Assembly (NCBI GenBank): GCA_902796005.1
Contig: CADBNF010000063.1
Location: forward strand, 19,182-83,181
Reading direction: 5' to 3'
DNA length: 64,000 nucleotides
Origin: an uncultured Lachnospiraceae bacterium
GTDB taxonomy: Bacteria > Bacillota > Clostridia > Lachnospirales > Lachnospiraceae
Shown piece by piece: positions 52,144 to 63,309 of the stretch (position 1 is its first letter; the number at the start of each line of letters is the position of its first letter). The notes under the pieces were generated by a model that was not told the origin of the DNA, did no database searches, and saw only the letters and a program-made list of their open reading frames with translations. The translations under genes and the position numbers were made by a program.

Positions 52144-53097
52144 TTAACCTTTTCGCGCGGTTACGCAGGCCCATTCACCCTGGAAACAGGTTTCCTCCGG
52201 GATAAAGCCCGCTGCCTTCATGGCCGCCTCCACATCCTTCGCCCGGTAATCCAGTATGCCGGAGGTAATCCAGACGCCGCCCTTTTTAAGCGTCCGGTAC
52301 ACCACCGGGGCCATGGGGATCAGCACGTCCGCCAGAATATTGGAGGTCACCAAATCGTACCGGTCTTCCCCGACCGTTGCCTGGGTATCCGGATCGTCGG
52401 TGAGGTTGCCCAGGATGAGGTCAAAGCTTTCCGCAGGTATCCCGTTCGCCTCCTTGTTCTCCGCCACCGCGGGGACCGTGCAGGGGTCCAGATCCGTGCC
52501 CAGCACGTGCTCTGCCCCGAGCTTTACAGCCACGATGCCCAGGATGCCGCTGCCCGTGCCCACATCCAGCAGCCTGCAGCCGGGCCGGACGTGTTTTTTC
52601 AGCTGGCGGATGCACAGCTGGGTGGTCTCGTGCATGCCGGTGCCGAAGGCGGTTCCCGGGTCAATGCGCAGCACCATGCGGCTGCCGCTGTCTTCGGGCA
52701 CCTCTTCCCAGGAGGGCACCACCAGGATGTCATCCACGGAAAAGGTATGGAAATATTCCTTCCAGTTGTTGATCCAGTCCGTATCCTCGGTCTCGGAGGC
52801 GGTGATGGTGCCTTCGCCGATATCCACGAACTGCGCGGTCTCCGCAAGGACCTCCCTGGCCTTTTCCAGGACGGCTTCGTTGTCCGTCTCCGGATCCAGG
52901 TAAAAATGCAGCAGCGCCGTACCGTCGTCGGTTCCGTACTGCGGGGGGATATCCACGAACATCCGGGCAATATCCTCCTCGCTCAGCGGCTGGTTGTCCT
53001 CAATCTCCACGCCCTCTATGCCTATATCCGCAAAGGCGGAGACTAAAATGTCCTCCGCCTGCGTTGTCGTCTTTACTGTATATCTGTTCCACTTCAT
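52144..53097 (-). CDS. prmA: Ribosomal protein L11 methyltransferase
   Basis: Class I SAM methyltransferase of 317 residues. The N-terminal substrate-binding domain (about 1-120) is followed by the SAM site LLDVGTGSGILGIVAVKLG and the family motif NLT in LILGNLTDD, then TSNILADVL. It commonly follows dnaJ in Firmicutes, as here, 11 bases downstream. Confidence 0.95.
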   Translation of the reverse strand: MKWNRYTVKTTTQAEDILVSAFADIGIEGVEIEDNQPLSEEDIARMFVDIPPQYGTDDGTALLHFYLDPETDNEAVLEKAREVLAETAQFVDIGEGTITASETEDTDWINNWKEYFHTFSVDDILVVPSWEEVPEDSGSRMVLRIDPGTAFGTGMHETTQLCIRQLKKHVRPGCRLLDVGTGSGILGIVAVKLGAEHVLGTDLDPCTVPAVAENKEANGIPAESFDLILGNLTDDPDTQATVGEDRYDLVTSNILADVLIPMAPVVYRTLKKGGVWITSGILDYRAKDVEAAMKAAGFIPEETCFQGEWACVTARKG

Positions 53098-53108
53098 GGG
53101 GTTTTCCT

Positions 53109-54323
53109 TTACAGATCCAGGCTTTCCTTCATCCGTTCCTTCAGTGATTTTTTCTTTTTGCCTTTTTTCTCCCCGGGATCCTCCGGGCTATTCAGGCTGT
53201 TCCCCGCCAGGTAATCGTATTCCTTCAGGGCTTCCTTCGCGTCATTGGACAGCCTGGTGGGCACCTCCACGATAAGGGTGACATAGTGATCGCCCCTCGT
53301 GTTCGGGTTCTGAATGGAGGGCACTCCCTTGCCCTTCAGCCGGATACGGGTATTGGTCTGGGTACCTGGCTTGACGTTGTACAGCACATCTCCGTGCACC
53401 GTGGGAATCCGCACCTCTCCGCCAAGCACGGCCTGGGGGAAGGTGATGTTGTGCAGGGAGTAAATGTTCATGCCGTCACGCTCGAAGACGTTGTGGGCGG
53501 AAACCATAACCTCCACCAGGAGGTCGCCCCGCTCTCCGCCGTTCCTGCCGGGTTCTCCCTTGCCGCGGATGCGGATGCTCTGTCCGTCATCAATTCCTGC
53601 AGGGATATCCACAGAAATCCGCTGCTTGGACGACGTGTAGCCGGTGCCGCGGCAGGAGGTGCATTTTTCCTTGATGATTTCGCCGGTACCGCCGCAGTCC
53701 GGGCAGGCCTGGACGTTGCGCATGATGCCCAGCATGGTTTTCTGGGTATAGCTTATCTGGCCGCTGCCGCCGCATTTGCTGCAGGTTTCCTTGCTGCTGC
53801 CGGGCTTTACGCCGGAGCCCTTGCAGGTCTTGCACTCCTCTTTAAGGGTAATATCCAGCTCCTTCTTGCAGCCGGTGATGGCTTCCATGAAGCTGATATG
53901 CACCCTGGCGCGTAAATTTGCGCCTCTGGAGGGGGCACTGGGATTCCTGGACGCTCTTGCGCCGCCGCCTCCGAAAAGATCGCCGAAAATATCGCCGAAG
54001 ATATCGCCCATTCCCGAAGACCCGCCGAAGCCGGAAAAGCCGGAGAAATCAAAGCCGTCAAAACCGGCGCCGCCGCCCGCTCCGCCGGATGCGGGATCAA
54101 AGGCCGCATGGCCGTACTGGTCATACAGCTTTCTCTTCTCGGGGTCGGAAAGGATGGCATAGGCCTCTGTAGCTTCCTTGAATTTCGCCTCCGCCTCCTT
54201 GTCCCCCGGGTTCACATCCGGATGGTATTTCTTGGCAAGCTGACGGTAGGCTTTCTTTAACGCGGCGTCATCCGCATCCTTGGAAACCCCCAGAACCTCA
54301 TAATAATCTCTCTTGTCTGCCAT
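53109..54323 (-). CDS. dnaJ: Chaperone DnaJ (Hsp40)
   Basis: 404-residue co-chaperone stimulating DnaK ATPase. The J domain has the HPD motif ([10 protein letters not shown]). A long Gly/Phe-rich region of about 65-130 follows. The zinc-binding domain has four repeats ([32 protein letters not shown]). The C-terminal substrate-binding domain ends in a lysine-rich tail ([14 protein letters not shown]). Ribosome site AAGAGG. A hairpin separates it from dnaK. Confidence 0.98.
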   Translation of the reverse strand: MADKRDYYEVLGVSKDADDAALKKAYRQLAKKYHPDVNPGDKEAEAKFKEATEAYAILSDPEKRKLYDQYGHAAFDPASGGAGGGAGFDGFDFSGFSGFGGSSGMGDIFGDIFGDLFGGGGARASRNPSAPSRGANLRARVHISFMEAITGCKKELDITLKEECKTCKGSGVKPGSSKETCSKCGGSGQISYTQKTMLGIMRNVQACPDCGGTGEIIKEKCTSCRGTGYTSSKQRISVDIPAGIDDGQSIRIRGKGEPGRNGGERGDLLVEVMVSAHNVFERDGMNIYSLHNITFPQAVLGGEVRIPTVHGDVLYNVKPGTQTNTRIRLKGKGVPSIQNPNTRGDHYVTLIVEVPTRLSNDAKEALKEYDYLAGNSLNSPEDPGEKKGKKKKSLKERMKESLDL

Positions 54324-54354
54324 TTACATTTCCTCTTGTCGTAAATCCGACAAC

Positions 54355-54379
54355 AGGCAGTGCCTTTAAGGCACTGCCT
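54355..54379. repeat. Perfect hairpin between dnaK and dnaJ
   Basis: AGGCAGTGCCTT and AAGGCACTGCCT arms, 12 bp, with a one-base centre. There is no T-run on the minus strand. It probably acts as an mRNA processing, stabilising or attenuating element that sets the DnaK:DnaJ ratio (inference). Confidence 0.55.
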
Positions 54380-54415
54380 TTCGGTCGGTTATTTTTATTC
54401 GTTTTCAGGCCTTAG

Positions 54416-56329
<1,914 letters not shown>

Positions 56330-56349
56330 TCAAAAAGATGATATTTATC

Positions 56350-57015
56350 TCAGTTTGCTACTTTTACCATGCTGTGACGAACCACGGTATCCTTGTACAT
56401 ATAGCCCTTCTGGAACTCCTCCACGACGATGTTCTCGCCGACGGACTCGTCCTCCACATGCATCACCGCGTTGTGCAGGTTCAGGTCAAATTCCTTTCCC
56501 TTTGCCTCAATCACCGTAACGCCCATGTTTTCCAGGATCGTCATCAGCTGCTTGTATATCTTGTCCATGCCCTGGACAAAGGGGTCGTTCATGTCCGCGC
56601 CGGCAAAGCCTCTTTCAAAGTTGTCCAGTACCGGAAGCAGTTTTTCAATCACTTCCCTGGCGCCGACGTCGTAGTTGGCTGCCTTTTCCTTTTCGGTCCT
56701 CTTGCGGTAATTGTCAAACTCAGCCATCTGTCTGACAACCCTGTCCGTAAGCTCTTCTATCTTCTCATCCTTTTTGTCCTTTTTCGGTTTTCTGCCGAAG
56801 AACCGGTGCTTTTCCTGACCGGGCTCCTCAACCTTTACTTCCTCCCCTTCCACCTCTTCGGTTTCGGGTTCTTTTTCTTCTTCTTTTTCTTCCGCCGCTT
56901 CCTCTGTGGTTTCTTCCGCTGCCTCTTCGACAACCTCTTCGATTGTTTCTTCGGTGTTTACGGTTTCTTCTGCAGTCTCGGCTGCTGCTTCTTTATTTTT
57001 TTCTTCACCTGTCAT
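56350..57015 (-). CDS. grpE: Nucleotide exchange factor GrpE
   Basis: 221 residues, with an unusually long acidic N-terminus (about 75 residues, mostly Glu, Ala and Thr) before the coiled-coil and beta-wing domain. Core motifs are MAEFDNYRKRTEKEK, LLPVLDNFERGF and the C-terminal GYMYKDTVVRHSMVKVAN. It overlaps the end of hrcA by four bases. Confidence 0.96.
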   Translation of the reverse strand: MTGEEKNKEAAAETAEETVNTEETIEEVVEEAAEETTEEAAEEKEEEKEPETEEVEGEEVKVEEPGQEKHRFFGRKPKKDKKDEKIEELTDRVVRQMAEFDNYRKRTEKEKAANYDVGAREVIEKLLPVLDNFERGFAGADMNDPFVQGMDKIYKQLMTILENMGVTVIEAKGKEFDLNLHNAVMHVEDESVGENIVVEEFQKGYMYKDTVVRHSMVKVAN

Positions 57016-58103
57016 GGGGTTTCGCCTCCGTTTGTCTTTTGTTTATCCGTCAGCTCCTTCGCCGCCTGACCCGGATTGTAAAGCTTATCCAGCTCGGCCC
57101 GCAGGGTCTTCAGGTTATCCACAACCTTTTCATAATCCATTCTCTTCGGCCCGATAATGGCTATCGTGCCCTTAAGGCCGTGGCCAACGTTGTAGCTGGT
57201 GGTGACCATGGCGCAGTCCTTCATGGTGGAAAGAGACGCCTCGCTGCCGATATACACGTGGATGTCGTCGGAATTTTCCTCGTTCTCCATGGAATCCCGG
57301 AGCATTTCCGCCAGTTCGTATTTCTCCTCAAAGGCGGATATCAGCTCGCCTGCTTTCTCGGAATCCGACAGCTCCGGATACCGGAAAATATTGTTGGCGC
57401 CGCTGGTATACACCGGAAGCTCTTCCTTGTCCGGCTTGATGGCTTCCGCCACCGCATCCACCACGTCGCTGATAACAGCGGAATGAATGCCTGCCTGTTC
57501 CTTCATCGCCCGGATCATCTCAAGATTGATATCTTCGATGGAATGTCCGATGAGGGTATTGTTCAGCATCAGGTTCAGCTTCAGCAGCGCTTCCTCTTCC
57601 ACCGGGCCGGAGGTATTGATGATCCGGTTGGTCACCATATTGCCTTCCGCCACGATGACCGCCAGAAGCTGGTCGTCTCTTACCCGGGACAGCTGGATGA
57701 ATTTCAGCTTGTTCTGGTGGAAAACCGGTCCCGTGATCATGCTGGCATACTGGGTATTGCTGGCCAGTATCCGTACCACCTGCCGGAGCATCTTCTCCAG
57801 CTTGTCGGTTTTCTTGAGCATCATGTCCTTGATGTTCGCCACTTCCGTGTTCTTCTGCTGAATCAGCTCGTCCACGTACAGGCGGTAGCCCAGGTCCGTG
57901 GGCACCCGGCCTGCCGAAGTGTGGGGCTGGACAATGTAGCCCATTTCCTCCAGATCCGACATTTCATTCCGGATGGTCGCAGAGCTCAGGTTCAGATCGG
58001 TATATTTGGAAATCGTCCGGGAACCCACCGGCTCGCCGGTTTCCAGATAGGTCTGAATAATGGCGGTCAGTATCGTCCGTTTTCTGTTGTCCAGTTCCAT
58101 CAC
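57012..58103 (-). CDS. hrcA: Heat-inducible transcription repressor HrcA
   Basis: 363-residue repressor that binds CIRCE. The N-terminal winged helix (LETGEPVGSRTISKYTDLNLSSATIRNEMSDLEEMGYI) is followed by a GAF-like domain and a dimerisation insert. It is the first gene of the operon, directly behind a perfect CIRCE, so it is autoregulated and should also control groESL at 34 kb. Confidence 0.97.
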   Translation of the reverse strand: MMELDNRKRTILTAIIQTYLETGEPVGSRTISKYTDLNLSSATIRNEMSDLEEMGYIVQPHTSAGRVPTDLGYRLYVDELIQQKNTEVANIKDMMLKKTDKLEKMLRQVVRILASNTQYASMITGPVFHQNKLKFIQLSRVRDDQLLAVIVAEGNMVTNRIINTSGPVEEEALLKLNLMLNNTLIGHSIEDINLEMIRAMKEQAGIHSAVISDVVDAVAEAIKPDKEELPVYTSGANNIFRYPELSDSEKAGELISAFEEKYELAEMLRDSMENEENSDDIHVYIGSEASLSTMKDCAMVTTSYNVGHGLKGTIAIIGPKRMDYEKVVDNLKTLRAELDKLYNPGQAAKELTDKQKTNGGETP

Positions 58104-58124
58104 CGAATCCTCCTGTCTGCGTTG

Positions 58125-58151
58125 TTAGCACTCAATCATCGAGAGTGCTAA
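58125..58151. promoter_or_regulatory. CIRCE operator of hrcA-grpE-dnaK-dnaJ
   Basis: Perfect TTAGCACTC-N9-GAGTGCTAA inverted repeat 22 bases upstream of the hrcA ATG. Confidence 0.98.
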
Positions 58152-58164
58152 TATTTACGGTCTT

Positions 58165-58193
58165 AAAGTATCACCATTCCCGGGGTTTGTCAA
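58165..58193 (-). promoter_or_regulatory. hrcA operon promoter
   Basis: Minus-strand TTGACA (58188-58193) and TACTTT (58165-58170) with a 17-base spacer, just upstream of CIRCE. Confidence 0.8.
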
Positions 58194-58265
58194 GCATCAT
58201 TCACAAAAAAATAAATTGAAATTGGTGAATTATTCGTGTCCGGCCCCCCATCAGCCTCTTTCCGG

Positions 58266-58323
58266 CAAAAAACAACCGGATTGAACGAGGCCGTTTTTGA
58301 AGTGCGGCCGGTTCAATCCGGTT
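58266..58323 (-). terminator. Terminator of the second CotH gene
   Basis: Long arms AACCGGATTGAAC / GTTCAATCCGGTT (13 bp), with an inner GGCCG/CGGCC stem after a small internal loop. On the minus strand it is followed by GTTTTTTG. Confidence 0.88.
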
Positions 58324-58360
58324 AATTCTGCCATAATATAAATGATTTATACTTTGCTTT

Positions 58361-60961
58361 TTACTTCGTCATGGCTATGGCTGCAATAAAGGTATCCTTA
58401 CCATTTAAGTATCCGTAGGCATGGAAGTTCAGCACGGTGCCGGGCGTATGCGCCGACGGATTGACAGAATAGGTCCAGCTTCCGTCGGCCTGCTTCACTG
58501 CGGTATACCAGCGGATATCATCCTGTCCGTAGTCGGAGGTCCAGACCGCGAAACGGACGTTTGTATAGCCGGAAGGATTCAGCGCGCTCACCAGGATCCG
58601 GTTTCCGGACCAGGCAGCCGTGACGGAGGGCTTCACCACCGCCGGCGCCGGCACATTGACCGTTTTTCCGCCGACTGCCTTCTGCACGCCGTCCGTTATG
58701 CCGTAGCAGTGGACGATGTACTCTTCTCCCCCGCCATGCCGGGCGGTCCGGATGGTATACGTCCAGTTTCCTTCACCGTCGGAGGAAGCCTCGTACCAGA
58801 CCAGGTCATCCTGGCCGCCTGCGGTTGTCCAGGCCGGGAAACGCACCCTGTCAAACCGGTAAGCGCCTGTCAGACTGCAGAGGATGGCCGTCCCGTCCTC
58901 CGCGGGGGTGACCGTCAGGACAGGCTTATCTTCCGGAGTCTCGGGGAAGGAAAGCTCCTCGGTGCTTCCGGTCAGGTAGCCCGAAGCCGCCCAGCAGTCC
59001 ACATACAGCTTTCCGTTTTCCCTGTGGCTGTTCAGATTGACCGTATACGTCCAGGTTCCGTCCGCCTGCAGCGTGGCATTGTACCATTTCAGGTCATTCT
59101 GGCCGTTTTCCGCGCCCCAGACCGCAAAACGCACGTTCTTCTCGTCAGAGGCATTTTTCAGGGTAACGCTAAGCCGGGTTCCGCTTTTATTCTTTTCAAG
59201 GGTGATTGCCGGCGCCGGAATATCCATCACGACATTTTCCGTCTTCGCGCTTACGAACATCTCCCTGCTGCCCACGATGCCGTAGGTATGGAAATAGTAG
59301 GTGTCCGATTTGCCGTGGTTCCTTAAGTTCACGGTCGCCGTATAATTACCGTCTGCATCCTTCTTTAACGTATACCAGACCAGATCGTTCTGGCCGTTCT
59401 TCGAGGACCAGACGGCGGTGTGGAGGGTATTGAATATGCCGCTGCCATCCGCTGCAATTGTAATCGTTTTTCCGTCTTCGGAAAGGCTGTAGGTAATCTG
59501 CGGCAGCGGAATCTCCACAGTTGCTGCGCCGGCATAACCGCGGTTGCTGTAGACATGAATAATCACCCTGCCCATGGAAGCGAAGCTCTGAACCGGATAG
59601 CTGAGGGTAAAGGTTCCGTCCGCATTCCGCCCGGCATTTTTCCACGCCAGATCATCCTGCCCCCTGTCCTCTGTCCAGGCCGCTGCACGCACCCCGGAAA
59701 GCTTACTCCCGTCATTTATCCGGACGACAACAGCATTATTCTCCAGTGAGGCAGTCACCTCTGCCTTTGTGCTGAAAAAGCTATACCGCTGGGTCAGCCA
59801 ATTGCTTAAATAGTCAATTGCGCCGGAAAATGTCGGTGCAAAGGGATTCAGGTCTGACTTCTGGTTATCCTTTCCGAGATAATTCCAGCGCAGGTAATTC
59901 ATGTCCGCCGATGCGGAAATCTTTTCTGCCGTTTCCCGCACAAAGGCCGCCTGACCGGCAAAGGCATCATCCACCCTGACCAGAAGGCCGGCCAGGTAGT
60001 TGGAAAAGGCCGGGATCTGCAGCAGCTTTCTGAACATGACATTATTGGTCTTGAAAAACATCAAGTCGACTGCACTGTAACTCTTTTTGTTGCCCATGCA
60101 GGAATCGAAATCCCAGACAGGCCCCATATGAATGACATCTGAAGGCCCGTCCATGTAAAAATAACAGGACGTAGAGCTGGATTCCACGTTGGAATCAAAT
60201 TCATTGACCAGATACCACTTGGCAAAGGACTCCACGTCAATATAACGGGAGAGGCTTTCATAGGTTATGGAAGCAGCCGGGGTTGAGGAAACATACTGCC
60301 AGAACCTGTCGAAGTTGGCCTCAAAAGCATCCAGTGCCTTCTGCAGATTTCCCGGTGTATCCTCGTCCACACATTCCTTCGCCGCGAAGACCCAGCCGAT
60401 ATACTTATCCTTAAACCAGGCATCCTCCTGTGCGTAGAAAAAGCCGTCTCTTTCCACCAGGATTCCCAGCGGGTCTGTCAGGTTCAGCCGGTTATCGCCA
60501 ATCTCTGCCTTTTCCCCAAGCATATAGGTGCCCTGGTAATCGCCGTCCACCCAAAGATCTACATACCGGTATTCCGTAACATATTCCATATCCATGGCTG
60601 CAGCCGAATAAAAGGCCGTCATATTTCTGGCCATGCTGTCATCAAAGGCACTGGCCAGAAGAATCCACTTCTTGGCCTTGGCCATGCCAAGCACCTTCTG
60701 CTTCTTATCAAATTTAATCTGATAGCCCCGCTTTGTTGCACTGTCCCAGGTGGTATTTCCCCTGCCCTTAATCTGAACAGTTCCTTCCTGGACCAGGCTG
60801 ATATCACCGTTCTCATCGGTCAGAAGAAGGGAGTTTCCGCTGTATTTGTCATCCTTACTGTGACTGTTGATATAATCCAGCGTAGTACCGTTTAAAGTGA
60901 TGCACAGGCTCGGCAGGCCGGACTGCATGGCAACGACCCTGTAGGACTGCCGGCAATCCAT
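58361..60961 (-). CDS. CotH kinase domain fused to five GBS Bsp-like repeats (3' part of a frameshifted gene)
   Basis: About 866 codons from an internal ATG. Residues up to about 395 form a CotH-type kinase domain: KGRGNTTWDSATKRGYQIKF, AKKWILLASAFDDSMARN, DLWVDGDYQGTYMLGEKAEI and GPVWDFDSCMGNK. Five GBS Bsp-like repeats follow (cores such as RFAVWGAENGQNDLKWY) up to the C-terminus. The frame lacks a signal peptide and part of the N-terminal beta region. Both are present in the other frame immediately upstream, and alignment with the CotH gene at 30.4 kb runs across the junction. The internal ATG is thus unlikely to be the native start. It ends at a strong terminator. Confidence 0.85.
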   Translation of the reverse strand: MDCRQSYRVVAMQSGLPSLCITLNGTTLDYINSHSKDDKYSGNSLLLTDENGDISLVQEGTVQIKGRGNTTWDSATKRGYQIKFDKKQKVLGMAKAKKWILLASAFDDSMARNMTAFYSAAAMDMEYVTEYRYVDLWVDGDYQGTYMLGEKAEIGDNRLNLTDPLGILVERDGFFYAQEDAWFKDKYIGWVFAAKECVDEDTPGNLQKALDAFEANFDRFWQYVSSTPAASITYESLSRYIDVESFAKWYLVNEFDSNVESSSTSCYFYMDGPSDVIHMGPVWDFDSCMGNKKSYSAVDLMFFKTNNVMFRKLLQIPAFSNYLAGLLVRVDDAFAGQAAFVRETAEKISASADMNYLRWNYLGKDNQKSDLNPFAPTFSGAIDYLSNWLTQRYSFFSTKAEVTASLENNAVVVRINDGSKLSGVRAAAWTEDRGQDDLAWKNAGRNADGTFTLSYPVQSFASMGRVIIHVYSNRGYAGAATVEIPLPQITYSLSEDGKTITIAADGSGIFNTLHTAVWSSKNGQNDLVWYTLKKDADGNYTATVNLRNHGKSDTYYFHTYGIVGSREMFVSAKTENVVMDIPAPAITLEKNKSGTRLSVTLKNASDEKNVRFAVWGAENGQNDLKWYNATLQADGTWTYTVNLNSHRENGKLYVDCWAASGYLTGSTEELSFPETPEDKPVLTVTPAEDGTAILCSLTGAYRFDRVRFPAWTTAGGQDDLVWYEASSDGEGNWTYTIRTARHGGGEEYIVHCYGITDGVQKAVGGKTVNVPAPAVVKPSVTAAWSGNRILVSALNPSGYTNVRFAVWTSDYGQDDIRWYTAVKQADGSWTYSVNPSAHTPGTVLNFHAYGYLNGKDTFIAAIAMTK
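58364..59765 (-). repeat. Array of five GBS Bsp-like domain repeats (coding)
   Basis: Units of about 90-95 codons with cores AAAWTEDRGQDDLAW, TAVWSSKNGQNDLVWY, FAVWGAENGQNDLKWY, FPAWTTAGGQDDLVWY and FAVWTSDYGQDDIRWY. All are of the GQ(D/N)DL subtype. Boundaries are approximate. Confidence 0.75.
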
Positions 60962-61515
60962 AAAATATCCCCGCTGGCGGCAAAAGCGCCGGAAATCACA
61001 TGGGTTTTCCTGTCCAGTTCACCGGCAGAAACCTCCACCGGCTTGACGCCCATACAATAAACCGGGAAACTGCCGATATCGCCGGTATTCGTCAGGAAGA
61101 GATACCATACCCCGTTGCCGGTGGTATAACCCCGGATAACCGAGCCGTAGCTGTCCACTGTGTAGCAGCCGAAAATACCGGTTTCCTCAAAGGGATCCTC
61201 TTCTTCGTCAATACCCACCTCCGGAAGCTCAATGTCTTCTCCTGAGGCGCCTGCTCTGGATTCCTGTATTTCCCCTTCGCCCGCCTCACCGGCTTCCGTT
61301 TCCCCGGTTCCGGCAGTCGTGTCCGCATCCGTCTGTTCATCCGGGGTCGCTGCAGCGGTGGTTTCCGATAAGCTTTCCGGAACCTCTTCCCCTGCCGTTT
61401 CTGTGGAAACACTGCTTTGAGCCTCTGCCTGGTCTGCGGCTGCGGAAACGCTGCCCGCAAGCAGTGAAAAGCCCATGATGCCTGTCATAAGCAATGCCAG
61501 AATTCTCTTCCTCAT
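60892..61515 (-). CDS. CotH/GBS Bsp protein, signal peptide and N-terminal part (5' part of a frameshifted gene)
   Basis: An ATG at 61515 with AAAGGA upstream encodes a signal peptide (MRKRILALLMTGIMGFSLLA, cleavage near VSAAA), then a Glu/Thr/Ala-rich linker. FGCYTVDSYGSVI...WYLFLTNTG...VISGAFAASGD follows and matches FACYTLDPFGERT...YYLYLPNRQ...VSGAFAGSRD of the CotH gene at 30.4-32.0 kb. After SGDILW the similarity moves to the next frame. The remaining residues before the stop (PTGSLPCSPACRACASL) have no counterpart. A one-base loss in the TTTT run at 60962-60965 would explain this. Confidence 0.82.
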   Translation of the reverse strand: MRKRILALLMTGIMGFSLLAGSVSAAADQAEAQSSVSTETAGEEVPESLSETTAAATPDEQTDADTTAGTGETEAGEAGEGEIQESRAGASGEDIELPEVGIDEEEDPFEETGIFGCYTVDSYGSVIRGYTTGNGVWYLFLTNTGDIGSFPVYCMGVKPVEVSAGELDRKTHVISGAFAASGDILWIAGSPTGSLPCSPACRACASL

Positions 61516-61550
61516 GACATTTTTCCTTTCCCGTTTTATACCGATAACAA

Positions 61551-61580
61551 ATGCCGGGCTGCCATAAATCCGCCCGGCAT
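61551..61580 (-). terminator. Probable recN terminator
   Basis: On the minus strand ATGCCGGGC pairs with GCCCGGCAT around a 12-base loop, followed by TTGTTATC. It lies just after recN and before the second CotH gene. Confidence 0.6.
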
Positions 61581-61586
61581 CTGCAG

Positions 61587-63269
61587 TCAACCGATACTCT
61601 TCTTTACATCCAGAGCCAGCTTTTTCATTTCCTCCGCGCTTTTCCGCACCGCATCCGTTATCTTTGCGCCGCCAAGAATCCTTGCCAGCTCCTCCACGGA
61701 CTGCTCCCCGTCCAGAACCGTGATATCCGTCACCGTCCGGTCGTTCTCCACCTTCTTCTCAATCAGGAAATGGGTGTCCGCCATGGCCGCTATCTGGGCC
61801 AGGTGGGTGATGCAGATAACCTGGTGGTTTCGGCCGATGGCCGCCATTTTCTCCGAGACCATCTGGGCGGTCCGGCCGCTGATGCCGGAATCGATTTCGT
61901 CGAAAATCAGCGCTTCCGTTTCGTCCTCCTCCGCCAGCAGAGTCTTGATGGCCAGCATAATCCGGGAAAGCTCACCGCCGGAGGCCACCTTTGCCAGCGG
62001 CCGCAAATCCTCTCCGGGATTGGTGGAAATCAAAAATTCCACGCTGTCGGTTCCCGAAGGAGAATAGCTCTCCTTTTCGGTAAAGGCGATATCAAAGGCC
62101 ACCCGGTTGAAATTCAGCTCCGCAAGCTGGGCCGCAATGCCCGCGCTTAACCGCTTCGCGGCGGCTTTCCGCACCCGGCTTAAATCTGCCGAGGCCTTTT
62201 TCAGCCGGTCCTCGGCTTCCCCCTTTTTGCGGTTCAGCCCGGCCAGCTGTTCCTCGTAATTTTCCAGAAAGGCCATGCGCGCCTTTCTTTCCTCCAGGCT
62301 TTCGAAGATTTTCCCCACGGTGCTGCCGTAGCGGGTCATGAGCCGCCGGATTTCATCCAGCCGGTTCTCCGTATTCCGGAAATCCTCCTCGGAAAAAGAG
62401 GAATTCTCAAGATAATCGGACGCCTGCCGGTTCACCTCCGAAAGCATGCCCTCGGCATCCGCCAGGGAATCATAGAGGTCTTTCAGGGAATCGTCAAAGG
62501 CAAGCACCCCGGAAAGCTCCTGCAGGGCCCTTCCGACCCGGTCCCCGGCTCCGTCCTCATAGCCCGTCAGGGCATGAACGGTTCCCAGGGCCTCGGCGAT
62601 GCTCCTGGCATGGTTCATCCGGCGGTAGGCCGCCTCCAGCTCCTCCTCTTCCCCCTCATAAAGGCCCGCATTTTCGATTTCATCCATCTCAAACTGCAGG
62701 AAGGATTTCTCCCGCTCCCGGTCGCTTTCCGAAAGGGTGTAGCCCGCCAGCTCCTTTTCCAGGGAGGTAAAGCTTCTGTAGGCCTCCCGGGTCTCCTGCA
62801 GGGGTCCTGCAAGGCTTTCCCCTGCATATTCATCCAGGATATCCAGCTGCCTTGCGGGATACAGCAGGGACTGGTGCTCATGCTGTCCGTGAATATCCAG
62901 CAGAAGACCTGCCGCCTTCTTTAAAAGGGCTACGGTCACATTCTCCCCGTTAATCCGGGAAATGCTCCTGTTCCGCATGATTTTCCGGGAAATCAGCACC
63001 TCTCCGTCCTCGGGATAGATATCCAGCTCCGCCAGGGCCTGCCGCACCTTCGGGTGATGGACGGAAAAGCTCAGCTCCACCAGGGCGAATTCCGCCCCGG
63101 AACGGATAATGTCCGCCCCGGCCTTTGCCCCGAGGGCCAGGTTTACCGAACCCAGCAGCAGGGATTTGCCTGCGCCGGTTTCACCGGTCAGGATATTTAA
63201 CCCCGGATAAAAGGATACCTCGGTTTCTTCAATCAGCGCGAGATTTTTTACATGTAAATAGTCCAGCAT
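61587..63269 (-). CDS. recN: DNA repair protein RecN
   Basis: SMC-like ATPase of 560 residues acting in double-strand break repair. Walker A is GETGAGKSLLLGSVNLALG near the N-terminus. Long coiled-coil arms occupy the middle. The ABC signature VASGGELSRIMLAIK and Walker B LIFDEIDSGISG are near the C-terminus, with HLAQIAAMAD after them. It follows argR after about 40 bases. Confidence 0.97.
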   Translation of the reverse strand: MLDYLHVKNLALIEETEVSFYPGLNILTGETGAGKSLLLGSVNLALGAKAGADIIRSGAEFALVELSFSVHHPKVRQALAELDIYPEDGEVLISRKIMRNRSISRINGENVTVALLKKAAGLLLDIHGQHEHQSLLYPARQLDILDEYAGESLAGPLQETREAYRSFTSLEKELAGYTLSESDREREKSFLQFEMDEIENAGLYEGEEEELEAAYRRMNHARSIAEALGTVHALTGYEDGAGDRVGRALQELSGVLAFDDSLKDLYDSLADAEGMLSEVNRQASDYLENSSFSEEDFRNTENRLDEIRRLMTRYGSTVGKIFESLEERKARMAFLENYEEQLAGLNRKKGEAEDRLKKASADLSRVRKAAAKRLSAGIAAQLAELNFNRVAFDIAFTEKESYSPSGTDSVEFLISTNPGEDLRPLAKVASGGELSRIMLAIKTLLAEEDETEALIFDEIDSGISGRTAQMVSEKMAAIGRNHQVICITHLAQIAAMADTHFLIEKKVENDRTVTDITVLDGEQSVEELARILGGAKITDAVRKSAEEMKKLALDVKKSIG

Positions 63270-63309
63270 ACTCTGCCTTTCTCTCTCTTCCTGCCCCCGG
63301 CCTGTCTGT

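Noticed and set aside
58295..58330. A GGTTCAATCC run that looks like a tRNA T-arm
   Set aside because: It is the right arm of a long perfect inverted repeat acting as terminator; no acceptor stem, D-arm or anticodon arm fits the preceding bases.
60950..60975. Programmed -1 frameshifting in the second CotH gene
   Set aside because: The zero-frame codons at the junction (GAT ATT TTA TGG) do not form an X-XXY-YYZ slippery site. A one-base indel is simpler.
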